Part shown: in pieces, positions 1 to 8,607 of the stretch | How positions within the stretch are numbered: position 1 is the stretch's first letter | Layout: each line of letters opens with the position of its first letter | NCBI RefSeq assembly: GCF_013337045.2 | Contig: NZ_CP118259.1 | Coordinates: forward strand, 496,001-560,000 | Length of the DNA stretch: 64,000 nucleotides | Direction: 5' to 3' | Origin: Agrobacterium vitis | GTDB lineage: Bacteria; Pseudomonadota; Alphaproteobacteria; Rhizobiales; Rhizobiaceae | The notes under the pieces: model-generated | The model's database searches: none | Seen by the model: only the letters and a program-made list of their open reading frames with translations | Told to the model about the DNA's origin: nothing | Program-made: the position numbers and the translations under genes

Positions 1-659
1 AGCGCCTCCGAGGGCAGGATGGCTTTGGCAACGATGTCGCGGCTGTCTATGCCGACTTCTGCCGCCATCCGGTTCAGCCTGTCAATCATGTCTGCCTCGT
101 CCAAGCCCGAGATCTGGCTGGCGATCTGCCGGAAGGCTGCGGCTTTGCGCAATGGTGTGTCGGTGGAGAGAATGCGCGTCCTGCCGTCGAAGTCCCATTT
201 CAGCCGCTCAGCCTTGCGGGTCAGGGCCGCAAGGGTTTCCCACCAGAGGCCATGGCTACGCTCGCTGAGGCCCTGGCAGACAAAAACCGTGAAGGGCGCA
301 TCGAACCGCTCGAAGATCGGCAGGGCGAAGTCACGACTGCTGTAATAGGCATCATCCAGGGTAAAGGCTGCAAACGGCCTTTGACCTGGCCCTCTAGCAA
401 GCCGTGCGGGCACATCTTCCAGGCGGATGAATTCGTAATTTTCCCGCCACAGGGCGCGAAGGGCGGTATCCAGGAACTGCGGGGTAATTTCCAGGTGCCG
501 GTTGGGATCTGGCACCAGAGGAAGATAGGGGCGCACTTGATGCAGGGTGAAGATCGCGCCGAGCCCGCGCGCTTCCTTCCATGCACCGAACCTGCGCACA
601 ATCCCAGCCGCGACCAGTCCACCCGCGATCAGCCCATGCTTGAAGAGAGTACCATTCAT
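1..659 (-). CDS. Polysaccharide deacetylase family protein, 3' end beyond window (partial)
   Basis: The minus-strand frame is open from an ATG at 657-659 to the window edge, giving about 219 residues without a stop. The segment FTLDDAYYSSRDFALPIFE followed by FTVFVCQG, and a later LWWETL, is the layout of NodB-fold carbohydrate deacetylases that carry an insert after the first metal-binding motif. Such enzymes remove acetyl groups from exported polysaccharide. The first motif reads DDA where the family usually has DDG; both aspartates are kept. The His-containing metal motif would lie further along and is not in the window, so activity cannot be judged. The upstream 245 bases (660-904) hold its presumed promoter but no clear motif. 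The family call is fairly firm; the substrate is unknown. Confidence 0.75.
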   Translation of the reverse strand, partial: MNGTLFKHGLIAGGLVAAGIVRRFGAWKEARGLGAIFTLHQVRPYLPLVPDPNRHLEITPQFLDTALRALWRENYEFIRLEDVPARLARGPGQRPFAAFTLDDAYYSSRDFALPIFERFDAPFTVFVCQGLSERSHGLWWETLAALTRKAERLKWDFDGRTRILSTDTPLRKAAAFRQIASQISGLDEADMIDRLNRMAAEVGIDSRDIVAKAILPSEA

Positions 660-904
660 ACGTGATGTTCCGGCAGCCGCAGCTGCGCTATCTTTGAAAA
701 AAGATGCTCTATAATTAGGTGTCCGAAATGGACCGGATCGGTACAATCGAAAGGGCAGTCCCATCCGGCCCAAAGGGTTATCGTCTCAATACCTGCCAGA
801 TTAATGGTACGGATTTAAGGAATTATGCATCGGCGCAGGTTTTAAGCCCGACTTCGGGGATGAAGCTGGTATTCTGGGGATAAAATCTATGGAAGGGCTG
901 GACC

Positions 905-2359
905 TCACCGGGTTTTCTTCAGGCTTCGCACCATCCAGGGGGCCAGCAGGATTGCCGGAGCAAGGCAGGCCAAGCCAAACAGGAAGCTATTGCCGACCGC
1001 GTGGCGCAGGATTTCCGGCGATGCCGTGCCGGAAAAGCCGGAGCGATTGGCAATGAGACCGGCCAGTGCGGCCCCCATGGCATAACCGGCGGTTTGCAAT
1101 GTGGGCAAAAGCGCTGAGGTCCGGTCACGGTCTTCAGGGGGGCTCGCCTCCATCATCGTCTGGCTGAGCGCTGCCCAGGCCATGCCAAAGGCCATGCCCA
1201 CGCCGATGAGCGACAGGATCAGTCCTGGCAGATAACCGGTGGCAATGGCAAGCGTGGTGCCGGCAAGGCCGCCGGCCTCGGTGAAGACCCCCAGCAGGAT
1301 CAGGTTTTCTCTGGCTTTTTGGGTGGAAATATTGGCGGTGATCACCGCCGTCAGGCTCCAGCTGACAGCCACCAGTGCGCTCAACGCCCCCGCTGCCATT
1401 GGCCTCATCGACCAGAGATGTTGCAGCGTATAGACGAGGTAGACGCCAAGAGCCGCCTCGGCAAGGGGCATGAGCAACACGATCCACAGACCAAGCCCGA
1501 TTGGTGTTGACGCCAGAAAGGCGCCGCCGGGCAGGATCGGCTGAAGACTGTTTCTGTCAAGCGCCACAAACAGCATGAAAGCGGCAAGCGCCATGCCGAT
1601 CATGGTGTTACGGGAGATCTCCAGCGCCGTCAGATTGGCCGCCAGCAACAGCAACAGCCCGACCAGCAGCAGGCTCAGCCGGCCTATCGGCAAGCCACCC
1701 GGATTGGCCGGGTTTTTGCCATTTTTCTCCCCTTTTGGAACAGCAATCCTGGCCAAGATCAGAAAGATGATACCGGCGGGAACGTTGACGAGGAAGGCTG
1801 CGCGCCACGAAATCGCCTCAGTCAACAGACCGGCCAGCACCGGTCCGCCAAAGGCCGATACCGCCCAGACGGCGGCTTCGATGCCGAAAATGCGGGCAAT
1901 CAACCTGCGCGGGAAGAGCGTCGAGATCAGCATATAGCACAGCGCCAGGACAGCGCCTTCTCCAAGCCCCTGCAAGACGCGCCCGATGATGATACCTGCC
2001 ATTGATCCCGCCAGACCGGCGGTCAGGGTCCCCGTCAGGAAAACCGTGGTGACGATAGCGAGCGCGCCTCGGGTGCCGACCCTGGCCTTCAGGCTGGCGC
2101 AACTTGCGCCAGCGATAATCGATGCTGCCAGATAGAGTGTGCTGGTCCAGGGCAACCACTGCGCGCCGCCAAGCTCGGCAATGGCCGAGGGCAGGGCGGT
2201 CGAGACAAGGAAAGCGTTGAAGGCATGCAGGCCAACTCCAAGGCTGACCATGACGGTTGCCGCTCTGAGGCCGGGGGTGAACAGATCGCGCCAATGCCCA
2301 TTCTCCGGCATTATCGCATCAGCCGTTGTGGCTTCGGTGTTAATCTCCTGAATTTCCAT
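905..2359 (-). CDS. MFS drug/metabolite efflux transporter, SoxR-controlled
   Basis: 484 residues, almost all hydrophobic with about 14 predicted membrane spans, as in DHA2-type major facilitator drug:H+ antiporters. A degenerate loop motif (KARVGTRGA, about residues 91-99) and an Arg-containing span (GRVLQGLGEGAV, about 126-137) fit the superfamily. It probably exports small toxic or redox-active molecules across the inner membrane. It is divergent from soxR, with a SoxR operator in the 90-base gap placed as in the E. coli soxS promoter and pointing toward this gene. I infer induction by redox-cycling compounds. The exact substrate cannot be read from sequence. Confidence 0.85.
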   Translation of the reverse strand: MEIQEINTEATTADAIMPENGHWRDLFTPGLRAATVMVSLGVGLHAFNAFLVSTALPSAIAELGGAQWLPWTSTLYLAASIIAGASCASLKARVGTRGALAIVTTVFLTGTLTAGLAGSMAGIIIGRVLQGLGEGAVLALCYMLISTLFPRRLIARIFGIEAAVWAVSAFGGPVLAGLLTEAISWRAAFLVNVPAGIIFLILARIAVPKGEKNGKNPANPGGLPIGRLSLLLVGLLLLLAANLTALEISRNTMIGMALAAFMLFVALDRNSLQPILPGGAFLASTPIGLGLWIVLLMPLAEAALGVYLVYTLQHLWSMRPMAAGALSALVAVSWSLTAVITANISTQKARENLILLGVFTEAGGLAGTTLAIATGYLPGLILSLIGVGMAFGMAWAALSQTMMEASPPEDRDRTSALLPTLQTAGYAMGAALAGLIANRSGFSGTASPEILRHAVGNSFLFGLACLAPAILLAPWMVRSLKKTR

Positions 2360-2404
2360 GTTTTTTCAGTCCTTGCCATCTGCTCTGGTCAATTGATGAT
2401 CGCC

Positions 2405-2435
2405 ACGCTACAACCTCAACCTAAGTTGAGGTAAA
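2405..2435 (-). promoter_or_regulatory. SoxR-type promoter of the MFS gene (-35 / 19-base spacer / -10)
   Basis: On the minus strand, TTTACC (2430-2435) and TAGCGT (2405-2410) are separated by 19 bases, and the dyad CCTCAACTTAGGTTGAGG (2414-2431) overlaps the -35 and fills most of the spacer. MerR-family activators such as SoxR act on exactly this kind of overlong spacer, and the E. coli soxS promoter has the same TTTACC plus CCTCAAGTTAACTTGAGG arrangement. The orientation indicates activation of the transporter gene. soxR, starting at 2450, is probably autoregulated from the same site. Confidence 0.85.
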
Positions 2436-2449
2436 GAGGAAAAACGCGG

Positions 2450-2929
2450 ATGCAGGGTTTGAGCGTCGGTGAATTGGCTGAGCGCAGCGGCGTCGCGGTT
2501 TCGGCTTTGCATTTTTACGAGCGCAAGGGTTTGATTCGCGCCCGGCGCACCAGTGGCAATCAGCGGCGCTACGACCGGGACGTGCTGCGCCGCGTGGCGA
2601 TCATCCGGGCCGCCCTGGCACTCGGCATTCCCTTGAAGGAGGTCGCGGCGATCATGGCGGATCTGCCGCAAGGCCAGACGCCGGGCCGGGAGGACTGGCG
2701 CCGGATTGCGACACGTTGGGCGCATAGTTTGGACCGGCGCATCGCCATGCTCGGTAGATTGCGCAACGATCTCGATGGCTGTATCGGCTGCGGTTGCCTT
2801 TCGATGACGCATTGCAACATCTTCAATCCCCAGGATATGGCGGGCGAGCGCGGCGAGGGGGCTGTATTTCTTCTCGATTCTGATAGGAACGAAGGGGGAA
2901 ACCCTGCAGATTCCACAGAGTTGCCATAA
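2450..2929 (+). CDS. soxR: Redox-sensing transcriptional activator SoxR
   Basis: 159 residues. The N-terminus (residues 1-75) is a MerR-type winged helix-turn-helix (LSVGELAERSGVAVSALHFY), followed by a dimerisation helix. The [2Fe-2S] ligands are present as C111-X2-C114-X1-C116-X5-C122, which is diagnostic of SoxR. Oxidation or nitrosylation of the cluster turns the bound protein into an activator by untwisting the promoter. The start has an AGAGGA ribosome site nine bases upstream. There is no soxS nearby, so, as in most non-enteric bacteria, SoxR likely controls its target directly; the divergent MFS gene is the obvious one. Confidence is high. Confidence 0.95.
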   Translation: MQGLSVGELAERSGVAVSALHFYERKGLIRARRTSGNQRRYDRDVLRRVAIIRAALALGIPLKEVAAIMADLPQGQTPGREDWRRIATRWAHSLDRRIAMLGRLRNDLDGCIGCGCLSMTHCNIFNPQDMAGERGEGAVFLLDSDRNEGGNPADSTELP

Positions 2930-3109
2930 TTGGGCAACTCTTCATTAACAATATTGGGCAAGATGAAGGCGTTGCACAATTTCCTGCCCCATTTTGGGTC
3001 TAATGCCAGCACGTCCTCGTGCCGGTTCCGTGAAGTGTTCGAGGTCGTTTTCGTGAATTTGCCGATGAATTTGCCCAAGTATTTGCAGTGTAACCAGTCT
3101 GGAGGCCGA

Positions 3110-4426
3110 ATGAGCAGGACCCTGATCGCGCTATCGTTGTTTGTGTCGATCAGCATGATGGCCAGCCCGGTTCTTGCAGGCAGCGCCCAGCTTCTGCTGG
3201 ATGCACGCACCGGTCGGGTGATTGCCTCGGAAAATGCGGATATGCCCAACCATCCGGCATCGTTGACCAAAATGATGACCATTTATATGGTTTTCGATGC
3301 GATCCGCCGTGGCACGTTGAGCTGGGATAGCCCCGTGCCGTTTTCCAAATACGCCTCATCACGTCCGCCCACCAAGCTTCGCCTCAAGCCGGGTGAAGAA
3401 ATTACCGTGCGCGAGGCGGTGCTGGGCATGGTAACCCTGTCAGCCAATGACGCCGCCGCCGCAATGGCCGAAAAGCTTGGTGGGACGGAAGAGAATTTCG
3501 CGGCGATGATGACGGCCAAGGCCCGCCAGCTCGGCATGCCCAATACCACATTCGTCAATGCGTCCGGCCTTCCCGACGATCGGCAGATCACCACCGCCCG
3601 CGACATGTCCACCCTCGGCGTAGCACTCCTGCGTGACTTTCCCCGCGACTACGCGCTGTTTTCCACCCGCAGCTTTGCCTTTCGTGGCCGGACCATCAAC
3701 GGTCATAACAATCTCATGTACCGCTACAAGGGCATGGACGGCATCAAGACCGGTTATACCAATGCATCCGGCTATAACCTGGTCAGCGCCGTGGCCGATG
3801 GAAAGCGCCGGGTGATCGGCGTGATCATGGGCGGCCGCAGCGGCGCCAGCCGTGATAATCTGATGGCGCAACTGATCACCAAGAATATCGGCAAGGCCTC
3901 CGACGGCAATTCGCTGATCGCCAGCGCCGCTCCCACCGCTCCCATTGTCATTGCCCAGACCACTGGCAGCATTCCCCTGCCGCTCGACCGCAGCACCCCA
4001 ATCGACCGCAGAGAGGTCGCCTCGGTCAGCGCGCAGGCCGATGCGCCGGTTCTTGGTTCCCGTTTTGGCAATGCTTATGCCGGTGGTGGCGCCAACAATG
4101 CCGCCGCAGCCACGGAAGCCCTGATTGCGGGTGCCCATCCGCGTCCCCTGAAGCCCATTCCGCTGCATCGTGACGGAACCTGGCAGATCCAGATCGCGGC
4201 TGCCGCCAGCGCCGAGGAAGCCATGAGCCTGCTGCAAATGGTCCGCGACAAGATCGGTGGACCGCTGGCCGACCGCGATATCTATACCGAAGCCGTCACC
4301 CGCAATGGTGCCACCGTGTACCGCGCTCGCTTCACCGGCTTTCCCAACAAAGACGATGCTCAAAGCGCCTGTGAGCGACTGGTAAAAAGTAGCTATGATT
4401 GCGTGCTGATGCCGGCCCGCGGCTAA
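3110..4426 (+). CDS. D-alanyl-D-alanine carboxypeptidase (PBP5/6 type) with C-terminal SPOR domain
   Basis: The start is ATG 3110, preceded by GGAGG and followed by a signal peptide ending near VLAG; the frame is open further upstream but that part looks non-coding. This gives 438 residues. Penicillin-binding motifs are S51-L-T-K54, S111-A-N113 and K213-T-G215, all intact, so it should trim the terminal D-Ala of peptidoglycan pentapeptides in the periplasm. After a Pro/Ala-rich linker (about 280-355), residues from about 358 (WQIQIAAAASAEEA) to the end form a SPOR domain, which binds denuded septal glycan and suggests a role at the division site. It is followed by a hairpin terminator. Confidence 0.92.
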   Translation: MSRTLIALSLFVSISMMASPVLAGSAQLLLDARTGRVIASENADMPNHPASLTKMMTIYMVFDAIRRGTLSWDSPVPFSKYASSRPPTKLRLKPGEEITVREAVLGMVTLSANDAAAAMAEKLGGTEENFAAMMTAKARQLGMPNTTFVNASGLPDDRQITTARDMSTLGVALLRDFPRDYALFSTRSFAFRGRTINGHNNLMYRYKGMDGIKTGYTNASGYNLVSAVADGKRRVIGVIMGGRSGASRDNLMAQLITKNIGKASDGNSLIASAAPTAPIVIAQTTGSIPLPLDRSTPIDRREVASVSAQADAPVLGSRFGNAYAGGGANNAAAATEALIAGAHPRPLKPIPLHRDGTWQIQIAAAASAEEAMSLLQMVRDKIGGPLADRDIYTEAVTRNGATVYRARFTGFPNKDDAQSACERLVKSSYDCVLMPARG

Positions 4427-4467
4427 GCGTTTCCAACGACTGCTGCAATCTCCTATCCGTATCCGTC

Positions 4468-4505
4468 GTGCCGTCTATCTTATCGATAGGCGGCACTATC
4501 ATTTT
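4468..4505 (+). terminator. Rho-independent-like terminator after the carboxypeptidase gene
   Basis: GTGCCGTCTATC (4468-4479) pairs with GATAGGCGGCAC (4485-4496) through 12 positions including one G-T pair, with a 5-base loop, followed by the T-rich tail TATCATTTT. It lies 41 bases after the stop codon. Confidence 0.65.
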
Positions 4506-4698
4506 GCAGAGGCTGGATAGGTTTCGATTATTCTCCCATCAGCATTTTCGATGCCTTGCTATAGATGAACGGCGCCCGAATGTTCTGTCGAGTTTCGGGG
4601 CCATATCCTAGGCTGTCCAATCTTCCTTAGGCTCTGTTTTCCACTCTCGACAATCTTGCGGAATCGCGCGATAAAGTCAAGAACAAACGGAGAACAAT

Positions 4699-5016
4699 AT
4701 GCTGTCTGATCTGATGGAGCGTTTTGAAAAGGCGTCGGCTACCTATGCAGCGGCCAATGGTGTCGAACGCGACGAGACCTGGTTCCTGCTGAAATTACTG
4801 GAGGAAGCGGGGGAGCTGGTTCAAGCGTCAAACCGCGTCAGCGGTCGCGGTCGCCAGAAGGGCATGAGCGAAGACGAATTGCGCCAACTGCTTGCCGATG
4901 AAACTGCTGATCTTTTCGGGCATGTTCTACTTTTTGCCCGTCATCACCGACTGGATCTGGAAAGCGCGATCCGGCGGAAGTGGCGGTTTGATCCCGAGGT
5001 TGCGGCAGCGGAATGA
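4699..5016 (+). CDS. MazG-like nucleotide pyrophosphohydrolase
   Basis: 105 residues forming a single all-alpha domain. The metal-binding pattern of MazG/dUTPase-like enzymes is visible: LLEEAGELVQ (E35, E36, E39) and, about 30 residues later, DETADLFGHVLLF (E68, D71). These enzymes hydrolyse NTPs or modified nucleotides to the monophosphate and pyrophosphate. The small size matches single-domain MazG-like proteins rather than the two-domain E. coli MazG. A GGAGAA ribosome site lies just ahead of the ATG. It stands alone between convergent neighbours; substrate preference cannot be predicted. Confidence 0.8.
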   Translation: MLSDLMERFEKASATYAAANGVERDETWFLLKLLEEAGELVQASNRVSGRGRQKGMSEDELRQLLADETADLFGHVLLFARHHRLDLESAIRRKWRFDPEVAAAE

Positions 5017-5092
5017 AAATCCGCCCCGCGCCTTACCTTGCCAGTTGCGAAGATCTCAAAGCTTCAATGTATTTGAGACCTTAGCCTTGGTA

Positions 5093-5857
5093 TCAGAGTC
5101 TGCGAAGCGTAAAGGGCGCACCGAAGAAATGTAGCCACATGCGCTCCAGGATGTAGCCATGCGCCACTACGGGTGCCGTGGCGAAATCATAGAGCCTTGC
5201 ATAGCTATCGGGTGAAACGGCTGTGACCAGATCGTTGCGAACCGCGAAAATTGCACCATAGGAAAACGTCCCCAGCAGATGCTTTTCGGCTTCGTCGGCA
5301 ATGTGGTCCATGCGGCAGCGACGCAACATATGCGCGGCGATATTGATGTAAGCTTCCATACCGCCGTTCAGAAGGCGGTAGACTGTGCCCATGCCGAGGG
5401 CGCCATTGTCGATAAAGTCGACCGGACCCCAGGTGTAAAGCGAGAAATATTCCTCGCGAACCCGTGGGCCGCCCCGCAGCTTCGGGCGATAGGCATCCAG
5501 AAATTTTTGCGGCGGTACGTTTTTCTCTTCGACCCATGCCCAGGAGAGCGTCTGGATTTTTTCCCAGTCGGTCCAATTGTTCAGCAATTGGATGAAGTCA
5601 GGGCTGTGCGTGAAGGGGTCACCTTGAGCAAAGACCGTAAAATCGTGATTGCGCTGGCGCTGACCCATCATGTGATGGATATAGGTCTCAGATTCCCGCC
5701 CGACATTGGGGCGCGCAATGATATGATTGGCACGCTCAAGCACCTGCGGCGATGTGATCTCCTCGCCCTTGTTATAGATAAAAATCTCGAAATTGCTGGG
5801 GACCTGCGCGATCCATTCCAACTCTTCCGCATAACGGGCAATGACGAGTGTGTGCAC
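5093..5857 (-). CDS. DUF3431 domain protein
   Basis: 254 residues, no signal peptide or membrane span. It shows the features I associate with DUF3431: an N-terminal strand ending before YAEELEWI, the segment RESETYIHHM (arginine-glutamate-tyrosine), FTVFAQGDPFTH, and a C-terminal FSYGAIFAV segment. Several of these resemble glycosyltransferase-like folds, and the family is often found among polysaccharide or cell-surface genes, but its biochemical role is not established. The gene stands alone on the minus strand. The function is therefore unassigned. Confidence 0.7.
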   Translation of the reverse strand: MHTLVIARYAEELEWIAQVPSNFEIFIYNKGEEITSPQVLERANHIIARPNVGRESETYIHHMMGQRQRNHDFTVFAQGDPFTHSPDFIQLLNNWTDWEKIQTLSWAWVEEKNVPPQKFLDAYRPKLRGGPRVREEYFSLYTWGPVDFIDNGALGMGTVYRLLNGGMEAYINIAAHMLRRCRMDHIADEAEKHLLGTFSYGAIFAVRNDLVTAVSPDSYARLYDFATAPVVAHGYILERMWLHFFGAPFTLRRL

Positions 5858-5977
5858 CTGTGAACTCCTGGCAAGATACGGACGCAGTTTGCACCGCGCG
5901 ATAACCCGATGGCATGCCGTAGGTCTAAGGCCAGAAGCTTGTCTGTGGCTTGAAGATTATGCGGAGTATCTGAAGTG

Positions 5978-6013
5978 CGGAACGCTACCAGAGTTATAGT
6001 ATTTGGCGTTCCG
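5978..6013. repeat. Inverted repeat between HAD and DUF3431 genes
   Basis: CGGAACGC (5978-5985) pairs with GCGTTCCG (6006-6013) around a 20-base loop. It lies a few bases beyond the stop codon of the minus-strand HAD gene and may end its transcript, but there is no T-tract. Confidence 0.4.
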
Positions 6014-6021
6014 AAAGCGCG

Positions 6022-6675
6022 TTATGCAAAAAAGCCGCAGCATTGGTGCAGATCATCGATGACCAATGTTGCCAACGCCCGAATTTCATCGGTCGGGGCC
6101 AGAAGATCGGGCACCATCACCGCCATCATGCCCGCCGAGGCTGCCGAGCGGATGCCGTTGTGGGAATCTTCCAATGCCAGACAATCGCCTGGTGCAATGC
6201 CAAGCCGCTCGGCTGCTGTCAGATAAGGGTCCGGCGCAGGCTTGCCCCTTGCGTAGTCGCCTAAAGCAACCACGTGATCGAACCGCTCTCGAATGCCAAA
6301 GCCGGAAAGGTGGTGCTGCACTTGGGAATGTGCGGAAGATGTGCAGATAGCCCGTGGAATGGCCTTGGTATCCAGCATATCGAGCAGGGCCACCACACCC
6401 GCCTTTAGCTTCAGTTCCAGGGCGGTCAACCGATCAAAATGGTCCACCCAGACTGCCCGAAAGGCTTCAGCGTCAAAATCCGGCCCATAATGGTCCTTCA
6501 GTAAATGCACGATCCCGTCCCAGGGGCGGCCCAGCATGCATTCATAGACCGATGGCCCGACATGCAGTCCTTCTTGCACACCTGCCGAAATCACCGCTTT
6601 GCGATAGAGGATTTCGCTGTCGAGGATGAGGCCATCCATGTCGAAGATAACGGCTTTAGGGATGCGGGGGAGCAT
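6022..6675 (-). CDS. HAD superfamily phosphatase (beta-phosphoglucomutase-like subfamily)
   Basis: 217 residues. HAD motif I is FDMDGLILDS (nucleophile D12, acid/base D14), motif II T112 in ICTSS, motif III K145 in GKPAPDP, and motif IV E169-D170 in LEDSHNGI. The cap between motifs I and II is helical (class I). This set is complete, so a sugar-phosphate or similar phosphatase/phosphomutase activity is expected in the cytoplasm. It follows tldD and the glyoxalase-fold gene on the same strand and could be co-transcribed. Specificity within this large family cannot be told from sequence alone. Confidence 0.87.
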   Translation of the reverse strand: MLPRIPKAVIFDMDGLILDSEILYRKAVISAGVQEGLHVGPSVYECMLGRPWDGIVHLLKDHYGPDFDAEAFRAVWVDHFDRLTALELKLKAGVVALLDMLDTKAIPRAICTSSAHSQVQHHLSGFGIRERFDHVVALGDYARGKPAPDPYLTAAERLGIAPGDCLALEDSHNGIRSAASAGMMAVMVPDLLAPTDEIRALATLVIDDLHQCCGFFA

Positions 6676-6681
6676 GTGTCG

Positions 6682-7113
6682 CTATAGATCCAATGAGAGT
6701 TCTCGTTCGCCGAGATCCTGGTAAAAGCGCAGCAGATAACCGTCTGGATCGGCAACGACAAATTGTCTGTTGCCGCCCTCCATATTGCCTGTGCGATACC
6801 ATTTGTCTTCCAGCGGCAGATAAAGGGCAATGGCTGCCTTTTCAAGGCGATCAAGGATGGCTTGTACATCCTCGACGCAGATCTGAACATTCAATCCGCG
6901 TCCAAATGGTCTTGTCAGCGGTGCACCGTCAATCTCGAACGTCCGGCCAAGCCCGATCTGATCGATCATCAACTGCGCGCCACTCCGTTCAAGGTAGCTG
7001 AACCCTTCTTCCGACCGCTCGTAACGCACCGAAAAGCCAAGCAGCCGAGTGTAGAACTCCCGGCTCTTATGCCAGTCCGTGACTGCAAATTCCGGAACCA
7101 GGGCATTCCCCAT
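6682..7113 (-). CDS. Glyoxalase / bleomycin-resistance-fold (VOC) protein
   Basis: 143 residues from an ATG at 7111-7113 whose A is the last base of the tldD stop codon, a one-base overlap that argues for translational coupling. The vicinal-oxygen-chelate fold is suggested by two beta-alpha-beta-beta-beta halves: VPEFAVTDWHKSREFYTRLLGF at the start and ADPDGYLLRFYQDLG at the end. Close relatives are annotated as bleomycin-resistance proteins that bind the drug without modifying it, but a dioxygenase or isomerase role is equally possible. The gene is six bases upstream of the HAD gene. Confidence 0.8.
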   Translation of the reverse strand: MGNALVPEFAVTDWHKSREFYTRLLGFSVRYERSEEGFSYLERSGAQLMIDQIGLGRTFEIDGAPLTRPFGRGLNVQICVEDVQAILDRLEKAAIALYLPLEDKWYRTGNMEGGNRQFVVADPDGYLLRFYQDLGERELSLDL

Positions 7114-8528
7114 TACGCCCGCGTACCACCAACCGTGATCTGATCCATCCGCAGATGCGGCTGGCCAACGCCGACCGGAACCCATTGACCAGCCTTGCCG
7201 CAATTGCCGATGCCGGTGTCGAGTTTCATATCGTTGCCGATCATCGACACCCGTTTCATCGCTTCCGGTCCATTGCCGATCAGCATGGCACCCTTCACTG
7301 GTGCTCCGATCTTGCCATCCTCGATCATATAGGCCTCGGTGCAGCCGAACACGAATTTGCCCGAGGTGATATCCACCTGACCGCCGCCGAAGGACACGGC
7401 ATAGATGCCCTTTTTGACCGAGGCGATGATTTCTTCCGGGCTCTTGTCGCCTGACAGCATGTAGGTATTGGTCATGCGCGGCATCGGCTGGTGGGCATAG
7501 CCCTGGCGGCGGCCATTGCCGGTTGGTGTCATGCCCATCAAGCGCGCATTCTGGCGGTCTTGCATATAGCCGACCAGCCGACCGTTTTCGATCAGCACGT
7601 TATAGGCCGACGGCGTGCCTTCGTCATCAACAGTGATCGAGCCGCGCCGGTTGTTGATCGTGCCATCATCGACCACGGTCACGCCGGGCGCGGCGACCAT
7701 TTCGCCTAACAGTCCGGCGAAGGCCGAGGTTTTCTTGCGATTGAAATCGCCTTCCAGCCCATGGCCGACGGCTTCGTGCAGCATCACGCCCGGCCAGCCA
7801 TTGCCGAGCACGACGTCCATGCTGCCAGCCGGAGCCTCGATGGCCTCCAGATTGACCAGCGCCTGCCGCAGCGCATCGTCAGCGCCTGCCTTCCAGCTCT
7901 CGTCGCTGAGGAAGTCGGCGAAGGACATCCGTCCGCCGGTGCCAAAAGAGCCGGATTCCTGCCGCTCGCCCTGGCCGGTCACCACGGAAATATTCATGCG
8001 GGTCATCGGGCGCACATCGCGGACCCGATGGCCATCGGCGCGCAGGATTTCCACCACCTGCCAACTGGCGGCAATCGAGGCGGAGACCTGGCGTACTTTC
8101 GGGTCCTTGGCGCGCAGATAGGCATCGATTTCTGACAGAAGCGCTACTTTTTCCTCGAAGGTCGGGCTGCCAATCGGGTTTTCATCGCCATAGAGCCGCA
8201 CATTGGTGCGCTGCGGGGCGCTGGCATAGGAGCCGCTATAGCCATGGGTCACAGCCTTGACGGCATCAGCGGCGCGGCCGAGTGCCGATAGCGACAATTC
8301 GCCTGAATGGGCGTAACCCACCGCTTCGCCTGCCACTGAGCGCAGGCCAAAACCCTGGTCAGTGTTGAAACTGCCACCCTTCAGGCGTCCATTGTCAAAG
8401 GACAGCGATTCGGCCTGGGCGTGTTCAATGTAAAGTTCGCCATCATCCGATCCCTCCAAGGCCGCCGCGACGGTTTTCGACAGGGTATGCTCGTCGCAAT
8501 CGAACAGGCTGATCAGATCGGTGGTCAT
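7113..8528 (-). CDS. tldD: Metalloprotease TldD
   Basis: 471 residues, the usual length. The zinc-binding helix HEAVGHG (H251, E252, H256; HExxxH) is present, followed by a glycine-rich core and the C-terminal GCTEAYMIEDGKI region with a conserved cysteine. With TldE (PmbA), which is not in this window, TldD forms a cytoplasmic heterodimeric protease that digests unfolded peptides and matures some peptide antibiotics. The gene heads a minus-strand run with the glyoxalase-fold and HAD genes. Identification is firm. Confidence 0.95.
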   Translation of the reverse strand: MTTDLISLFDCDEHTLSKTVAAALEGSDDGELYIEHAQAESLSFDNGRLKGGSFNTDQGFGLRSVAGEAVGYAHSGELSLSALGRAADAVKAVTHGYSGSYASAPQRTNVRLYGDENPIGSPTFEEKVALLSEIDAYLRAKDPKVRQVSASIAASWQVVEILRADGHRVRDVRPMTRMNISVVTGQGERQESGSFGTGGRMSFADFLSDESWKAGADDALRQALVNLEAIEAPAGSMDVVLGNGWPGVMLHEAVGHGLEGDFNRKKTSAFAGLLGEMVAAPGVTVVDDGTINNRRGSITVDDEGTPSAYNVLIENGRLVGYMQDRQNARLMGMTPTGNGRRQGYAHQPMPRMTNTYMLSGDKSPEEIIASVKKGIYAVSFGGGQVDITSGKFVFGCTEAYMIEDGKIGAPVKGAMLIGNGPEAMKRVSMIGNDMKLDTGIGNCGKAGQWVPVGVGQPHLRMDQITVGGTRA

Positions 8529-8607
8529 GATTGTCTCCTTGGCTTACCCATTCCATGTAATCGGGCTTTGCGCATCGAACAAGGGCAAGGTCAATAAGCG
8601 CTAGCGC

